A stretch of 64,000 bases of DNA from Mitsuaria sp. PDC51 (GCF_900113225.1 NZ_FOZE01000002.1:124001-188000), one strand, 5' to 3'. Counted from the stretch's first letter, positions 44,231-53,794 are shown. Numbers and translations: made by a program. Notes: generated by a model from the sequence alone, not told the origin.

Positions 44231-45046
44231 ATGCGCCGGCGCGATGAACGGGGGATGGCCTCGATCACCGACACCGCTGTCCGCGCCGCGCTGGGTTCGC
44301 CGTCCCCGCCGCCCCTGCACCCGTCCCTGTCGGGGGCCGTGCCGACGCAGCCGCTGCGGCTGCGGGCGCGGGCCGCAAGCGCGCAGGAGATGGGCGCCAT
44401 CCCCTGGCTGAAGGCGATCGAGCCGGAACTGCGCGAGCGAGTCTCCGCCAGCATCCAGGTGGCGGAGGTGGAGGTCGGCGAGCGCATCTGCCGCATCGGG
44501 CGCGAAGCCAATTTCTGGTTCGGCGTCATCGACGGCCTGCTCAAGATGAGCAATGACGAGGCGGCGGCGCGCCAGGTCACCTTCACCGGCGTGCCGCCGG
44601 GCGGCTGGTTCGGCGAGGGCACCCTGCTCAAGCGCGAGGCCTACCGCTACAACATCCAGGCGCTGCGCCGCAGCGTCGTCGCCGGCCTGCCGCTGGACAG
44701 CTTCCATGAACTGCTGGAGACCAGCCTGGCCTTCAACCGCTACGTGCTCAACCAGCTCAACGAGCGGCTGGGCCAGTTCATCGCCGCGCGCGAGATCGAC
44801 CGCCAGAGCGATCCCGACCTGCGCGTCGCCCGCAACCTGGCGGCGCTGTTCCATCCGCAGCTGTACCCCGGCGTGAACGGGCTGCTGCGCATCACGCAGC
44901 AGGAACTGGGACATCTGGTGGGGCTCTCGCGCCAGCGCGTCAACGAGGCCCTGCGCCACCTGCAGGCGCAGCGGCTCATCGCGGTCGAGTACGGCGGATT
45001 GCGGGTGCTGGACCTCGCGGGGCTGCGGGTGTATCCGCAGCAGTAG
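44231..45046 (+). CDS. Crp/Fnr-family transcriptional regulator
   Basis: A 271-residue regulator with a cyclic-nucleotide-binding-like domain (about 60-170, FWFGVIDGLLKMSN, PPGGWFGEGTLLKREAYRYN) and a winged helix (TQQELGHLVGLSRQRVNEALRHLQAQRLI, in part; about 222-255). The four cysteines of Fnr are absent, so no iron-sulfur cluster is expected. The ligand may be the CoA ester or the acid of the operon. ATG 44231 gives a 50-residue flexible N-terminus; a second ATG at 44255 is possible. It is divergent from the synthetase-liv operon and is probably its regulator. Confidence 0.87.
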   Translation: MRRRDERGMASITDTAVRAALGSPSPPPLHPSLSGAVPTQPLRLRARAASAQEMGAIPWLKAIEPELRERVSASIQVAEVEVGERICRIGREANFWFGVIDGLLKMSNDEAAARQVTFTGVPPGGWFGEGTLLKREAYRYNIQALRRSVVAGLPLDSFHELLETSLAFNRYVLNQLNERLGQFIAAREIDRQSDPDLRVARNLAALFHPQLYPGVNGLLRITQQELGHLVGLSRQRVNEALRHLQAQRLIAVEYGGLRVLDLAGLRVYPQQ

Positions 45047-45091
45047 CGGTGTCGGGGCGGTGCTGGTCCGTGGGCGCGGGGCCGGCCGGCC

Positions 45092-45682
45092 TCAGGCGCC
45101 GAACGGCGTCGCCTCGGGTTGCGCCGGCGGATGCGCGGCGTACTGCGCGGCGTTGATCTCGTAGAGCAGGCTGGCCGCCTCGCCCGGATGCTCGGCGACC
45201 GAGCCGGTCAGCCGCAGCCCGACCCGCTCCAGCGTCTTGCGCGCCGCGGTGTTGCCCGGCGCCAGCAGCGCCTGCACCGAGGTCGCGTGCAGGCTGTCGA
45301 AGGCCAGCGCCAGCGCCGCCAGCGACATCTCCGCCGCATACCCCTGGCCCCAGTGGTCGGACAGGAAGTGGAACTCCAGCAGCAGCGCCGGCGCGCCGCA
45401 GATCCGCCCCCGGCTCAGGCCGCCAAAGCCGATCGCCCCGAGCGAGGGCTGCTCGCGCAGCGAAACCGCCCACGGCCCCAGCCCGTCGCGCGCCCACAGC
45501 CCGCGCCATTGCTCCAGCCGCTCGGACATGGCGGGACCGCCGGATTCGAATCGACGATTCGCCGGGTCGCACAGCAGGTCGCGGAAGGTCCGGGCGTCCG
45601 CCGCCGCGGGCGGACGCAGGGTCAGCCGGGGCGTGTGGGTGAGCCGCTCGACGGCCGGGATGGAGAAGAGGGGGGCAAGCAT
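45092..45682 (-). CDS. GNAT-family N-acetyltransferase
   Basis: A 196-residue acetyltransferase of the RimJ/RimL type. It starts with LTHTPRLTLRPPAAADARTF and has the acetyl-CoA loop DHWGQGYAAEMSLAAL, with a canonical Q-G-x-A arrangement, then NTAARKTLERVGLRLTG. The substrate is unknown. ATG 45682 is chosen from similarity, because no good ribosome-binding site is present; the frame is open 12 codons further. It is a single gene, convergent with the Crp/Fnr gene. Confidence 0.85.
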   Translation of the reverse strand: MLAPLFSIPAVERLTHTPRLTLRPPAAADARTFRDLLCDPANRRFESGGPAMSERLEQWRGLWARDGLGPWAVSLREQPSLGAIGFGGLSRGRICGAPALLLEFHFLSDHWGQGYAAEMSLAALALAFDSLHATSVQALLAPGNTAARKTLERVGLRLTGSVAEHPGEAASLLYEINAAQYAAHPPAQPEATPFGA

Positions 45683-46027
45683 AGGGGTTAACCCGCAAAT
45701 TATGCGCCTGCGCCGCATTTCAAGTCATCTCCCGACCGCTCGGTCGGTGACCGCAGCGGGACTTGCGTCACGAAAGGTGACGAAGGCGTTGGAACCCTGG
45801 AAGTTTTGGCCCCTTGCGCGCAGATCGCCCGCTGCTTGCGCCGATCCCAAGGCCGCTCCCGGGGCCGTTACCCCGGCCGCGCCGGGCGACAGCCCAGCGA
45901 CAGGTCGGCGCGGGCCGACTCGCATAGCATTCCCGGCATCCGCGGGCCCGGCGGGGGACTTCCCCCCCTCCGGGCTCCCTCCCCAGGACGACGCGGCGCC
46001 CGGCGCCGCAGGAACGTGAGCCTCGTC
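45683..46027. promoter_or_regulatory. 345-bp intergenic region with three inverted repeats
   Basis: No gene is seen. Three perfect inverted repeats stand within 100 bp: GGGTTAACCC (45685-45694, next to the GNAT start), CCGACCG-CT-CGGTCGG (45732-45747) and CGTCAC-GAAAG-GTGACG (45766-45782). The latter two could be operators for the two-component genes that begin at 46028, or transcription stops. The frame open over 45806-46027 is only the upstream run of the regulator frame. Confidence 0.5.
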
Positions 46028-46711
46028 ATGAAGCTGCTGGTCATCGAAGACAACCCGGACATCGTCGCCAACCTGTTCGCCTACCTCGAGCCGATGGGCT
46101 ACGAGCTGGACGTGGCCCGCAACGGCCTGGGCGGGCTGGCGCAGGCCGCCGCCGGCTCCTACGACGCGATCGTGCTGGACCTGACCCTGCCCGGCCTGGA
46201 CGGGCTGGACGTGGCCCGGCGCCTGCGCAAGGACTTCCGCCGGCCGACCCCCATCCTGATGCTGACCGCGCGCGACACCATCGCCGACAAGGTCACCGGC
46301 TTCGAGAGCGGCGCCGACGACTACCTGGTCAAGCCCTTCTCGCTGGTCGAGCTGGAGATCCGCCTCAAGGCGCTGATGCGGCGCTCTCACGGGCTGAACC
46401 TGAGCTCGGCGGTGAGCTACGCCGACGTCAGCTTCGACCCCGACACGCTGGAAGCCACCCGCGCCGGCAAGCCGCTGCAGCTCACGCCCACGGGCTACAA
46501 GCTGCTCTCGGCCTTGCTGCGCGAGGCCCCCAAGCTGGTCCGCCGCGAGGACCTGGAACGCGAGGTCTGGGGCAACGACCCGCCCGACAGCGATGCGCTG
46601 CGCACCCACATCCACGCGCTGCGCTCGGCGTTGGACAAGCCCTTCCCCGTCCCGCTGCTGAAGACCCATCCGGGCATCGGATACCGGCTGGTGTCGCCCG
46701 ATGCGGGCTGA
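46028..46711 (+). CDS. OmpR/PhoB-type response regulator
   Basis: A 227-residue response regulator. Receiver: E7-D8, phospho-acceptor D51 (LDLTLPG) and K102 (LVKPFS). The winged-helix DNA-binding domain runs from about 130 to 222 (LTPTGYKLLSALLREAPKLVRREDL, RTHIHALRSALDKPF in parts, GIGYRL). ATG 46028 starts the conserved receiver. The kinase gene begins 11 bp before its end, so the two are coupled. Confidence 0.93.
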   Translation: MKLLVIEDNPDIVANLFAYLEPMGYELDVARNGLGGLAQAAAGSYDAIVLDLTLPGLDGLDVARRLRKDFRRPTPILMLTARDTIADKVTGFESGADDYLVKPFSLVELEIRLKALMRRSHGLNLSSAVSYADVSFDPDTLEATRAGKPLQLTPTGYKLLSALLREAPKLVRREDLEREVWGNDPPDSDALRTHIHALRSALDKPFPVPLLKTHPGIGYRLVSPDAG

Positions 46712-48023
46712 GCCCCGCGTGACCCGCGCCCCCTGGCGCCTGCGCTCCACCGCCGCGCCGACGACGCTGCGCACGCGCGTCGCCGCGGCCTTCCTGCTGC
46801 TGACCCTGCTGGTCTGCGGGGCCTTCGCCGTGGCGGCGGTGCGCATCGCCTCGAGCATCGAGGACCGCCTGATCGACCAGCGCCTGAGCCGCACCGCCGA
46901 CGAGCTGATCGCCCGCGAGCGGCAGGGCCTGGAGCCCGACCTGCCGCCCAGCGTCACGCTCTACCGCGGCACGGAGATCCCGGCCCCGCTGCGCGGGAAG
47001 CCGCCCGGCAAGTACACGCTGCCGCAGGACGGCCAGCTGGTCAGCGCGCTGGTCCGGAACGACCTCGGCCCGGTCTTCGTGCTGACCGACCGCGACGAGG
47101 ACTTCGCCAAGATCGAGGCGGGCGTCTACGGCCTGCTGGGCCTGGCCTTCGTCTGCTGCCTGGGGCTGGCGCTGTTCCTGGCGCAGCTGACCGCGAGCCG
47201 CATCGTCGCGCCGGTGACCGCGCTGGCACGCGCGGTGGAGACCGGCGCCGCGCCGCGCGAGTACCCGCTGCAGGATTCCACCGACGAACTGGGCGTGCTG
47301 TCGCGCGCCTTCGCCGCCAAGACCGAGGCCCAGCAGCGCTACCTGGACCGCGAGCGCTGGTTCACCGGCGACGTCAGCCATGAGCTGCGCACCCCGCTGG
47401 CGGTGATGCTGGGCGCCGCCGAGGTCCTGAAGGCGCGCCTGCACGGCCGGGACGACATGGTCGAGCTGGCCGAGCGCATCCGCCGCACCGCCGCCGACAC
47501 CAGCGAGCGCGTGGTGGCGATGCTGCTGCTGTCGCGCGATCCGGCCAGCATCGGCGCGCCGCCGACCGCGGTGCTGCCGCTGCTGCGCCAGGAGATGGAG
47601 CGCTGCCGGCCGCTGCTCAAGGGCAAGGCCGTCGAGATGACGCTGCATGCCGCTCCCGCCGATGCCGCCCTGGAAGTGCCGGCGCGGCCCGAGCTCGCGG
47701 CGATCGCGCTGGGCAACCTGATCCGCAACGCCTGCCAGTTCACCGAGGAAGGCCGCGTCGACATCCGGCTCGAGGCCGGCCGGGTCGTCATCGAGGACAC
47801 CGGCATCGGCATCCCGCCAGCGGTGCGCGATCGCATCTTCGACCGCTTCATGCAGGTGGACCCGGCCGGCGCCGGCAGCGCCGGGCTGGGCTTGGCCATC
47901 GTCAAGCGCGTGGCCGAGCACCTGGGCTGGACCGTCAGCCTGGAGGCGCCCGCCAACGGCGGGACGCGCTTCGCGCTGAGCTTCGGGCAGGCGTCCAGGG
48001 AGCGGGACATTCTCCCCACTTGA
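46701..48023 (+). CDS. Two-component sensor histidine kinase
   Basis: A 440-residue inner-membrane kinase. Two membrane segments (about 25-48 and 140-163) enclose a short periplasmic sensor domain. HAMP-like region 165-215; phospho-acceptor His227 in DVSHELRTPLAVMLG. ATPase motifs are LGNLIRNACQFTEEG (N box), EDTGIGIP (G1) and AGLGLAIVKRVAEHLG (G2). Its input signal is unknown. Overlaps the response regulator by 11 bp. Confidence 0.92.
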   Translation: MRAEPRVTRAPWRLRSTAAPTTLRTRVAAAFLLLTLLVCGAFAVAAVRIASSIEDRLIDQRLSRTADELIARERQGLEPDLPPSVTLYRGTEIPAPLRGKPPGKYTLPQDGQLVSALVRNDLGPVFVLTDRDEDFAKIEAGVYGLLGLAFVCCLGLALFLAQLTASRIVAPVTALARAVETGAAPREYPLQDSTDELGVLSRAFAAKTEAQQRYLDRERWFTGDVSHELRTPLAVMLGAAEVLKARLHGRDDMVELAERIRRTAADTSERVVAMLLLSRDPASIGAPPTAVLPLLRQEMERCRPLLKGKAVEMTLHAAPADAALEVPARPELAAIALGNLIRNACQFTEEGRVDIRLEAGRVVIEDTGIGIPPAVRDRIFDRFMQVDPAGAGSAGLGLAIVKRVAEHLGWTVSLEAPANGGTRFALSFGQASRERDILPT

Positions 48024-48063
48024 AGCGCGACATCCGCTGGACGGCTCGGCCGTCCCACCTATA

Positions 48064-48079
48064 CTGTATGCACATACAG
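48064..48079. promoter_or_regulatory. LexA box (SOS operator) upstream of imuA
   Basis: CTGTATGCACATACAG fits the consensus CTGT-N8-ACAG, with flanking TA/T bases. It lies 80 bp before the imuA start. LexA repression here would make the mutasome operon DNA-damage inducible, as established in other proteobacteria. Confidence 0.9.
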
Positions 48080-48084
48080 TTCCC

Positions 48085-48108
48085 AACGCCGGTGTCACGA
48101 CCGGCGTT
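48085..48108. promoter_or_regulatory. Hairpin-forming inverted repeat in the imuA leader
   Basis: AACGCCGGT and ACCGGCGTT form a perfect 9-bp stem with a 6-nt loop, 5 bp after the LexA box. No T run follows. It could act as a leader structure, a second operator or a weak stop for the upstream kinase gene. Confidence 0.5.
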
Positions 48109-48159
48109 GTCGTCTCTTCCGCCGACCGTCTCGCTGATCGTTCCGCCGACCGCCCCGCC

Positions 48160-49032
48160 ATGTCCGCCCTGCCCTTGCCCCTTCCCCCCGCCGTGGCCGA
48201 GGCCGTCTGGCGCGGCGACGCGCTGGGCCGCGGCACCGACACGGTCTGGCCCAGCGGCTTCGACGCGCTCGACGCCGAACTGCCGGGCGGCGGCTGGCCC
48301 GGCCGCCAACTGACCGAGCTGCTGCTGCCGCAGTTCTCGCTGGCCGAATGGCGGCTGGCCGGCCCGGCGCTGCGGCGCGTGGTGGCCGACGGCGCCGCGG
48401 TGGCGATGGTCGGCCCGCCCAAGCGCCCGCACCTGCCGGGCCTGATGCACCTGGGACTGGACGAGCGCCACCTGGTCTGGATCGACGCGCGCGCGCCCTC
48501 GGAGCGGCTCTGGTGCGCCGAGCAGCTGATCAAGTCCAACGCCGCCGGCGCGGTGCTGGCCTGGATGCCGCAGGCCGCGCCGGAACAGCTGCGGCGGCTG
48601 CAGGTGCTGGCGCAGTCCTTCGAGGGGCCGGTGTTCCTGTTCCGGCCGCTGGCCGCGCGCCACGATCCCTCGCCGGCGCCGCTGCGGCTGCAGGTGACGA
48701 TCGACGTCGACTGGGCGCTGGACGTCCTGATCCTCAAGCGCAAGGGCCCCGCCCATGAGACGCCGCTGCGGCTGGCGTCCATCCCGGGCGGGCTCGAGCG
48801 GGTGCTGACGCCCCGGGTGATGCGGCCCAGCACGATGCGCCCTGTCGCGCCGATCGCGCCGATCGCGCCACTCGCGCCGGTCATGCCCGCCGCGACCGAA
48901 GCCGCGCCCGCCGCAGCGTCCGCCTTGTCCGAATCCTCGCGCGCGCCGCAGCCGCTCGCCCTGTTCCCGGAGCTGACCGATGTTGTGGGTCGCCCTGATC
49001 CTGCCGCCTCGTCCGCCGGCGCCGTCCGCTGA
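48160..49032 (+). CDS. imuA: Translesion synthesis-associated protein ImuA
   Basis: A 290-residue RecA/SulA-like protein without the usual Walker motifs. It contains VWRGDALGRG.. WPSGFDALDAELPGGGWPGRQLTELLL, a RecA-like start, and LLCAEQLIKSNAAGAVLAWMPQ-like segment. It forms the first gene of the SOS mutasome cassette and works with ImuB and DnaE2. The C-terminus is Ala/Pro-rich. The imuB start lies 53 bp before its stop. Confidence 0.9.
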   Translation: MSALPLPLPPAVAEAVWRGDALGRGTDTVWPSGFDALDAELPGGGWPGRQLTELLLPQFSLAEWRLAGPALRRVVADGAAVAMVGPPKRPHLPGLMHLGLDERHLVWIDARAPSERLWCAEQLIKSNAAGAVLAWMPQAAPEQLRRLQVLAQSFEGPVFLFRPLAARHDPSPAPLRLQVTIDVDWALDVLILKRKGPAHETPLRLASIPGGLERVLTPRVMRPSTMRPVAPIAPIAPLAPVMPAATEAAPAAASALSESSRAPQPLALFPELTDVVGRPDPAASSAGAVR

Positions 49033-50473
49033 TCCGGCCGCGCCGCCGGACCATCCCTGGGGGATCTGTCCGGAGGCGCAGGCGGGGCTGGCCGTGTGGT
49101 GCCTGCAGTTCACGCCGCGCGTGGCGCTGATGGAGGACGCCGTCGTCATGGAGGTCGAGGCCAGCCTGCGGCTGTTCCGCGGCCGGGGCGCGCTCCAGGC
49201 ACGCATCGCCGACGAGGCGCCGGACCTGGGCGCCGTCGGCATCGGCTGGGCGCCGACAGCCACCGCCGCGCTGGTGCTGGCGCGCTGCGGCGTGCCGGAC
49301 CTGGGTGGCCGGCTGCTGCAGGCGGTGCTGGATCCGCTCCCGCTGCAGGCGCTGAGCGCCGGCGCCGAACATGCCGAGCCGCTGAGCCGTGCCGGCATCA
49401 ACACGCTGGGCCAGTTGCGGGCCTTGCCGCGCGGCGGCATCAGCCGGCGCTTCGGGGCGGCGCTGCTGGCGATGCTGGACCAGGCCTACGGGCTGCGTCC
49501 GGAGGCGCATCGCTGGGAAGTGCTGCCGGAGGATTTCCACGCCCGCATCGAGCTGCCCGGCCGCGTGGACCACGCGCCGGCGCTGCTGCTGGGCGCGAGG
49601 CCGCTGCTGATGCGGCTGTGCGGCTGGCTGGCGGCGCGCCATGCCGGCGCGACCGGCGTGACGCTGCACTGGGTGCACGACTCGATGCGCGCCAAGGATG
49701 CCGGCGATGGCGGATCGCTGACGATCCGCACCGCCGAGCCGATCCGCGCGCTCGAGCACTTCTGCCGGCTGATGGCCGAGCACCTGGCCAAGACGAAACT
49801 GCTGGCGCCGGTGGGCGAGCTGAGGCTGGAGGCGATCGGCGTCCAGGCCCTGACCGAGGACAGCGCCTCGCTGCTGCCCGACACGGTGCGCACCGGCGAG
49901 ACGCTCTACCTGACGCTGGAGCGCATCGCCGCGCGCCTGGGCCCGGAGCGGGTGATGCAGCCGGCGCCTGGCGACGATCACCGGCTCGAATGGATGACGC
50001 GCTGGCAGCCCGCCACCGACGGCCAGCGCGCCGGCGCCTCCGGCACGGGGCGCCGGCGTCTGGCGGCGCGGCCCGCGCCGTCCATGCCCGAACCCGGCTT
50101 CCTGCTGGAGCCGCCGCTGCGCCTGGCGCTGCGCGAACACCGGCCGCATTACCAGGGCGCGCTGACACTGCTGGTCGGTCCCGACCGCGTCGAGGGCGGC
50201 TGGTGGGACCGCCTGCCGGCGCGCGCGCCCGCGGACGCGGCAACTGGGACTGGGACTGGGGCTGGGACCGGTGCCGGCGCCCGGGACCAGACCGCGCCGT
50301 CCTTCACCGCGCTCGTGCCGCAGGACGACGCGGCGATGGTGGCGGTCGGCCACCGCAACGTCGTGCGCGACTACTGGATTGCGGTCAACGACAACGCGGG
50401 CGTCGTCGCCATCTTCCGGCAGCCGCTGGACGATGGCGGCAGTGCGTGGTTCCTGCACGGCGTCTACGCCTGA
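48980..50473 (+). CDS. imuB: Y-family polymerase-like protein ImuB
   Basis: A 497-residue member of the Y-family fold that lacks polymerase activity in characterised relatives and serves as a platform linking the beta clamp, ImuA and DnaE2. Recognisable parts are the palm-like start (MLWVALILPP.., LMEDAVVMEVEASLRLFRG) and the helix-hairpin-helix LSRAGINTLGQLRALPRGGISRRF. GGAG stands 7 bases before ATG 48980. Overlaps imuA by 53 bp. An acidic Gly/Thr-rich stretch (AATGTGTGAGTGAG-like, about 415-430) interrupts the C-terminal part. Confidence 0.9.
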   Translation: MLWVALILPPRPPAPSADPAAPPDHPWGICPEAQAGLAVWCLQFTPRVALMEDAVVMEVEASLRLFRGRGALQARIADEAPDLGAVGIGWAPTATAALVLARCGVPDLGGRLLQAVLDPLPLQALSAGAEHAEPLSRAGINTLGQLRALPRGGISRRFGAALLAMLDQAYGLRPEAHRWEVLPEDFHARIELPGRVDHAPALLLGARPLLMRLCGWLAARHAGATGVTLHWVHDSMRAKDAGDGGSLTIRTAEPIRALEHFCRLMAEHLAKTKLLAPVGELRLEAIGVQALTEDSASLLPDTVRTGETLYLTLERIAARLGPERVMQPAPGDDHRLEWMTRWQPATDGQRAGASGTGRRRLAARPAPSMPEPGFLLEPPLRLALREHRPHYQGALTLLVGPDRVEGGWWDRLPARAPADAATGTGTGAGTGAGARDQTAPSFTALVPQDDAAMVAVGHRNVVRDYWIAVNDNAGVVAIFRQPLDDGGSAWFLHGVYA

Positions 50474-50485
50474 ACGGGTCGAGCG

Positions 50486-53400
50486 ATGACGGCCCCGCCT
50501 GCCCTGCCCGCCGCCGCACTGCCCGCGCTACCTGCGCTGCCGGACTACGCCGAACTGCGCTGCCTGAGCAACTTCAGCTTCCTCAAGGGCGCCAGTTGGC
50601 CCGAAGAACTGGTCGAGCGCGCCAAGGAACTCGGCTACCGCGCGCTCGCGATCACCGATGAATGCTCGATGGCCGGCATCGTGCGCGCGCACGTGGCCGC
50701 CAAGCAGCATGGGCTGAAGCTGCTCGTGGGCAGCCAGTTCCGCATCGACCCGCGCGACGGCGCCGGTCCGGACGAGGCGGCCCCCTTCACGCTGGTGGCG
50801 CTGGCCTGCAACCTGAACGGCTACGGCAACCTGTGCCAATTGATCTCAAGGCTGCGGCGCTCGGCCGACAAGGGCAGCTACCGCTGCACGATCGACGACA
50901 TCGGCCCCCAGGCACTGGATGACTGCGTCGTCATCGCCTGCGCGGACCGGCATGCGGCGGCCGCGCCGCTGCTGGCGATGTCGCGCTGGCTGCTGTCGCG
51001 CTTCACCGGCCGCTGCTGGCTGGGCGTGACCCAGACCCGCGAGCTCGACGACGAAAGCCGTCTGCTGCGACTGCGCGAGGCGGCCGCGCTGACCGAGATC
51101 CCGCTGGTGGCCGTCGGCGACGTCACCATGCATGTGCGCAGCCGCAAACCGCTGCAGGACGTGTTGACCGCGACCCGGCTGGGTCGGCCGCTGACCGAGT
51201 GCGGCCAGGCGCTGGACCGCAACGCCGAGCGCCACCTGCGCGCGCGGGGCCGGCTCGGGCTGGCCTTCCCCGCCGAACTGCTGGCCGAGACCCTGCGCGT
51301 GGCCGCCCGCTGCGAGTTCAAGCTCGACGAACTGCGCTACCACTACCCCTCGGAGGTCGTGCCCGACGGCGAGACGCCGGCCAGCCACCTGCGCCGCCTG
51401 ACCTACGAAGGCGCGGGCCGGCGCTGGCCCGACGGCATTCCTCCGGCGGTCAGCGAGCAGATCGAACGCGAGCTCGCGCTGATCGAGGAGCTGCGCTACG
51501 AGCATTACTTCCTCACCGTTGCCGACATCGTCCACTTCGCGCGCTCGCAGGGCATCCTGTGCCAGGGGCGCGGCAGCGCGGCCAATTCCATCGTCTGCTA
51601 CTGCACCCACGTGACCGAGGTCGATCCGCAGCGGATGCAGGTGCTGTTCGAGCGCTTCATCAGCAAGGAGCGCAACGAGCCGCCCGACATCGACATCGAC
51701 TTCGAGCACGAGCGCCGCGAGGAGGTCATCCAGTACCTCTACCGCAAGTACACGCGCGAGCGCGCGGCGCTGGCGGCGGTGGTGATCTCGTACCGGGTCA
51801 AGAGCGCGCTGCGCGACGTCGGCAAGGCGCTGGGGTTCGAGCCGGAGACCCTGGACACGCTGTGCGGCAACCACCAGTGGTGGGACGGCCAGACCATCGA
51901 CGCGGAACGGCTGCGCGAATCGGGCCTGGACGCGAATGACCTGGCGGTGCGGCAACTGGTGGAGATCACCTCGGAGCTGCTCGGCTTCCCGCGTCACCTG
52001 TCGCAGCACCCGGGCGGCTTCGTGCTGACGCAGGGACCGCTGACGCGCATGGTGCCGGTGGAGAACGCGTCGATGCCGGACCGCACCGTGATCGAGTGGG
52101 ACAAGGACGACCTCGACGCGGTCGGACTGCTCAAGGTCGACGTGCTGGGGCTGGGCATGCTGACGGCGATCCGCAAGACGCTGGACTTCATCGGCAAGCG
52201 CCAGCGGGCTCCCTTCGAGGTCAAGGACATTCCGGCCGAGGACCAGGCCACCTACAAGATGATCCAGCGCGCCGAGACGATCGGCGTGTTCCAGATCGAG
52301 AGCCGGGCGCAGCGCAGCATGCTGCCGCGGCTCAAGCCCGAGAAGTTCTACGACCTGGTGATCGAGGTGGCGATCGTGCGGCCCGGTCCGATCCAGGGCG
52401 GGATGGTGCATCCCTACCTGCAGCGGCGACAGGGGCTGGAGCCGGTGGTCTATCCGAGCGGATTGGAATCGGTGCTGGACCGCACGCTGGGGGTGCCGGT
52501 GTTCCAGGAACAGGTGATGCAGATCGCGATGATCGCGGCCGGGTTCACCGGCGGCGAGGCCGACGAGCTGCGGCGCTCGATGGCGGCCTGGAAGCGCAAG
52601 GGCGACCTGGGGAAATACCGCGAGAAGCTGATCGAAGGGATGCGCGCGCGCGACTACCCGGTGTCCTTCGCGGAGCAGATCTTCGAGCAGATCAAGGGCT
52701 TCTCGGAGTACGGCTTCCCGGAGTCGCACGCCGCGTCGTTCGCGTTGCTGGTCTACACGAGCAGCTGGCTCAAGAAGCACCGGACAGCGGAATTCCTGGC
52801 GGGGATGCTGAACGCGCAGCCGCTGGGCTTCTATTCGCCGAGTCAGCTGGTGCAGGACGCCAGGCGCAGCGGCGTCGAGGTGCGGCCGCCGGACGTGATG
52901 CACAGCGACTGGGACTGCACGCTGGAGCGTGCCGATGGCCGCGTGATCCGGCCCACGCGTCGCGGCAAGGACACCGAGGCGCTCGATGCGCGGCCGCTGG
53001 ACCAGGACGGCATCGCGCAGGACGAGGACGGCGACCCCTATCTGGAGTCGGACGAAGCGCTGGCGATCGACGCGGCGCCGGTGGCGGTGCGGCTGGGACT
53101 GCGGCTGGTGAAGGGCCTGCAGCAGGCCTCGGCGGCGGCGATCTGCCTCGAGCGCAGACGCGGCCCGTTCAACGACGCGGAAGACCTGGCGCGCCGCACC
53201 GGCCTGAACCAGCAGCAGATGACGACGCTGGCGGCGGGCGACGCGCTGACCAGCCTGAGCGGCCATCGGCGCCAGCAGATGTGGGACGCGGCCGCGCAGC
53301 ATGCGCCGCCACCGCTGCTGTCGACGGCGCCGGTGCAGGAGGACTTCCTGGCGTTGCCGCAGGCGCCGGAGGGCGAGGAGATCGTCTTCGACTACGCATC

Positions 53401-53785
53401 GCTGGGCCTGACGCTGCGGCGGCATCCGCTGTCGCTGCTGCGGCCGATGCTGCGCGAGCAGCGCTGGATGTCGGCGCGGGAACTGAACGAGTTGCCGGAT
53501 GGCCGCCCGGCGCGCGGCTGCGGGATCGTGACGGTCAAGCAGCAGCCGGCGACGGCCAAGGGGACGATCTTCATCTCGCTGGAGGACGAGACCGGGGACA
53601 TCCAGGTCATCGTGCACCGCGCGCTGTGGCAGCGGCAGCGCCAGGTCATGCTGCATTCGCGGCTGATGGCGGTGAAGGGCAAGTGGCAGCGCAGCGGCGA
53701 GGTCCGCAACCTGATCGCCGGCCACATGGAAGACCTGACCCCGATGCTGGGACGCTTGAGGACGGAGAGCCGGGATTTTCACTGA
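50486..53785 (+). CDS. dnaE2: Error-prone DNA polymerase III alpha subunit DnaE2
   Basis: A 1099-residue C-family polymerase that carries out mutagenic lesion bypass. The PHP domain starts FSFLKGASWPEELVERAKELGYRALAITDE (in part). The catalytic aspartates lie in PDIDIDFEHERREEV near residue 400, and the fingers/HhH and OB-fold parts follow (GTIFISLEDETGDIQVIV). The length is typical for DnaE2, shorter than DnaE1. It lies 12 bp after imuB and ends the cassette. SOS control is by the LexA box before imuA. Confidence 0.95.
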   Translation: MTAPPALPAAALPALPALPDYAELRCLSNFSFLKGASWPEELVERAKELGYRALAITDECSMAGIVRAHVAAKQHGLKLLVGSQFRIDPRDGAGPDEAAPFTLVALACNLNGYGNLCQLISRLRRSADKGSYRCTIDDIGPQALDDCVVIACADRHAAAAPLLAMSRWLLSRFTGRCWLGVTQTRELDDESRLLRLREAAALTEIPLVAVGDVTMHVRSRKPLQDVLTATRLGRPLTECGQALDRNAERHLRARGRLGLAFPAELLAETLRVAARCEFKLDELRYHYPSEVVPDGETPASHLRRLTYEGAGRRWPDGIPPAVSEQIERELALIEELRYEHYFLTVADIVHFARSQGILCQGRGSAANSIVCYCTHVTEVDPQRMQVLFERFISKERNEPPDIDIDFEHERREEVIQYLYRKYTRERAALAAVVISYRVKSALRDVGKALGFEPETLDTLCGNHQWWDGQTIDAERLRESGLDANDLAVRQLVEITSELLGFPRHLSQHPGGFVLTQGPLTRMVPVENASMPDRTVIEWDKDDLDAVGLLKVDVLGLGMLTAIRKTLDFIGKRQRAPFEVKDIPAEDQATYKMIQRAETIGVFQIESRAQRSMLPRLKPEKFYDLVIEVAIVRPGPIQGGMVHPYLQRRQGLEPVVYPSGLESVLDRTLGVPVFQEQVMQIAMIAAGFTGGEADELRRSMAAWKRKGDLGKYREKLIEGMRARDYPVSFAEQIFEQIKGFSEYGFPESHAASFALLVYTSSWLKKHRTAEFLAGMLNAQPLGFYSPSQLVQDARRSGVEVRPPDVMHSDWDCTLERADGRVIRPTRRGKDTEALDARPLDQDGIAQDEDGDPYLESDEALAIDAAPVAVRLGLRLVKGLQQASAAAICLERRRGPFNDAEDLARRTGLNQQQMTTLAAGDALTSLSGHRRQQMWDAAAQHAPPPLLSTAPVQEDFLALPQAPEGEEIVFDYASLGLTLRRHPLSLLRPMLREQRWMSARELNELPDGRPARGCGIVTVKQQPATAKGTIFISLEDETGDIQVIVHRALWQRQRQVMLHSRLMAVKGKWQRSGEVRNLIAGHMEDLTPMLGRLRTESRDFH

Positions 53786-53794
53786 GTCCCTGGG

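Noticed and set aside
46482-48884. An 800-codon minus-strand frame opposite the sensor kinase and imuA
   Set aside because: It overlaps two strongly supported genes and the LexA control region, and its product shows no domain.
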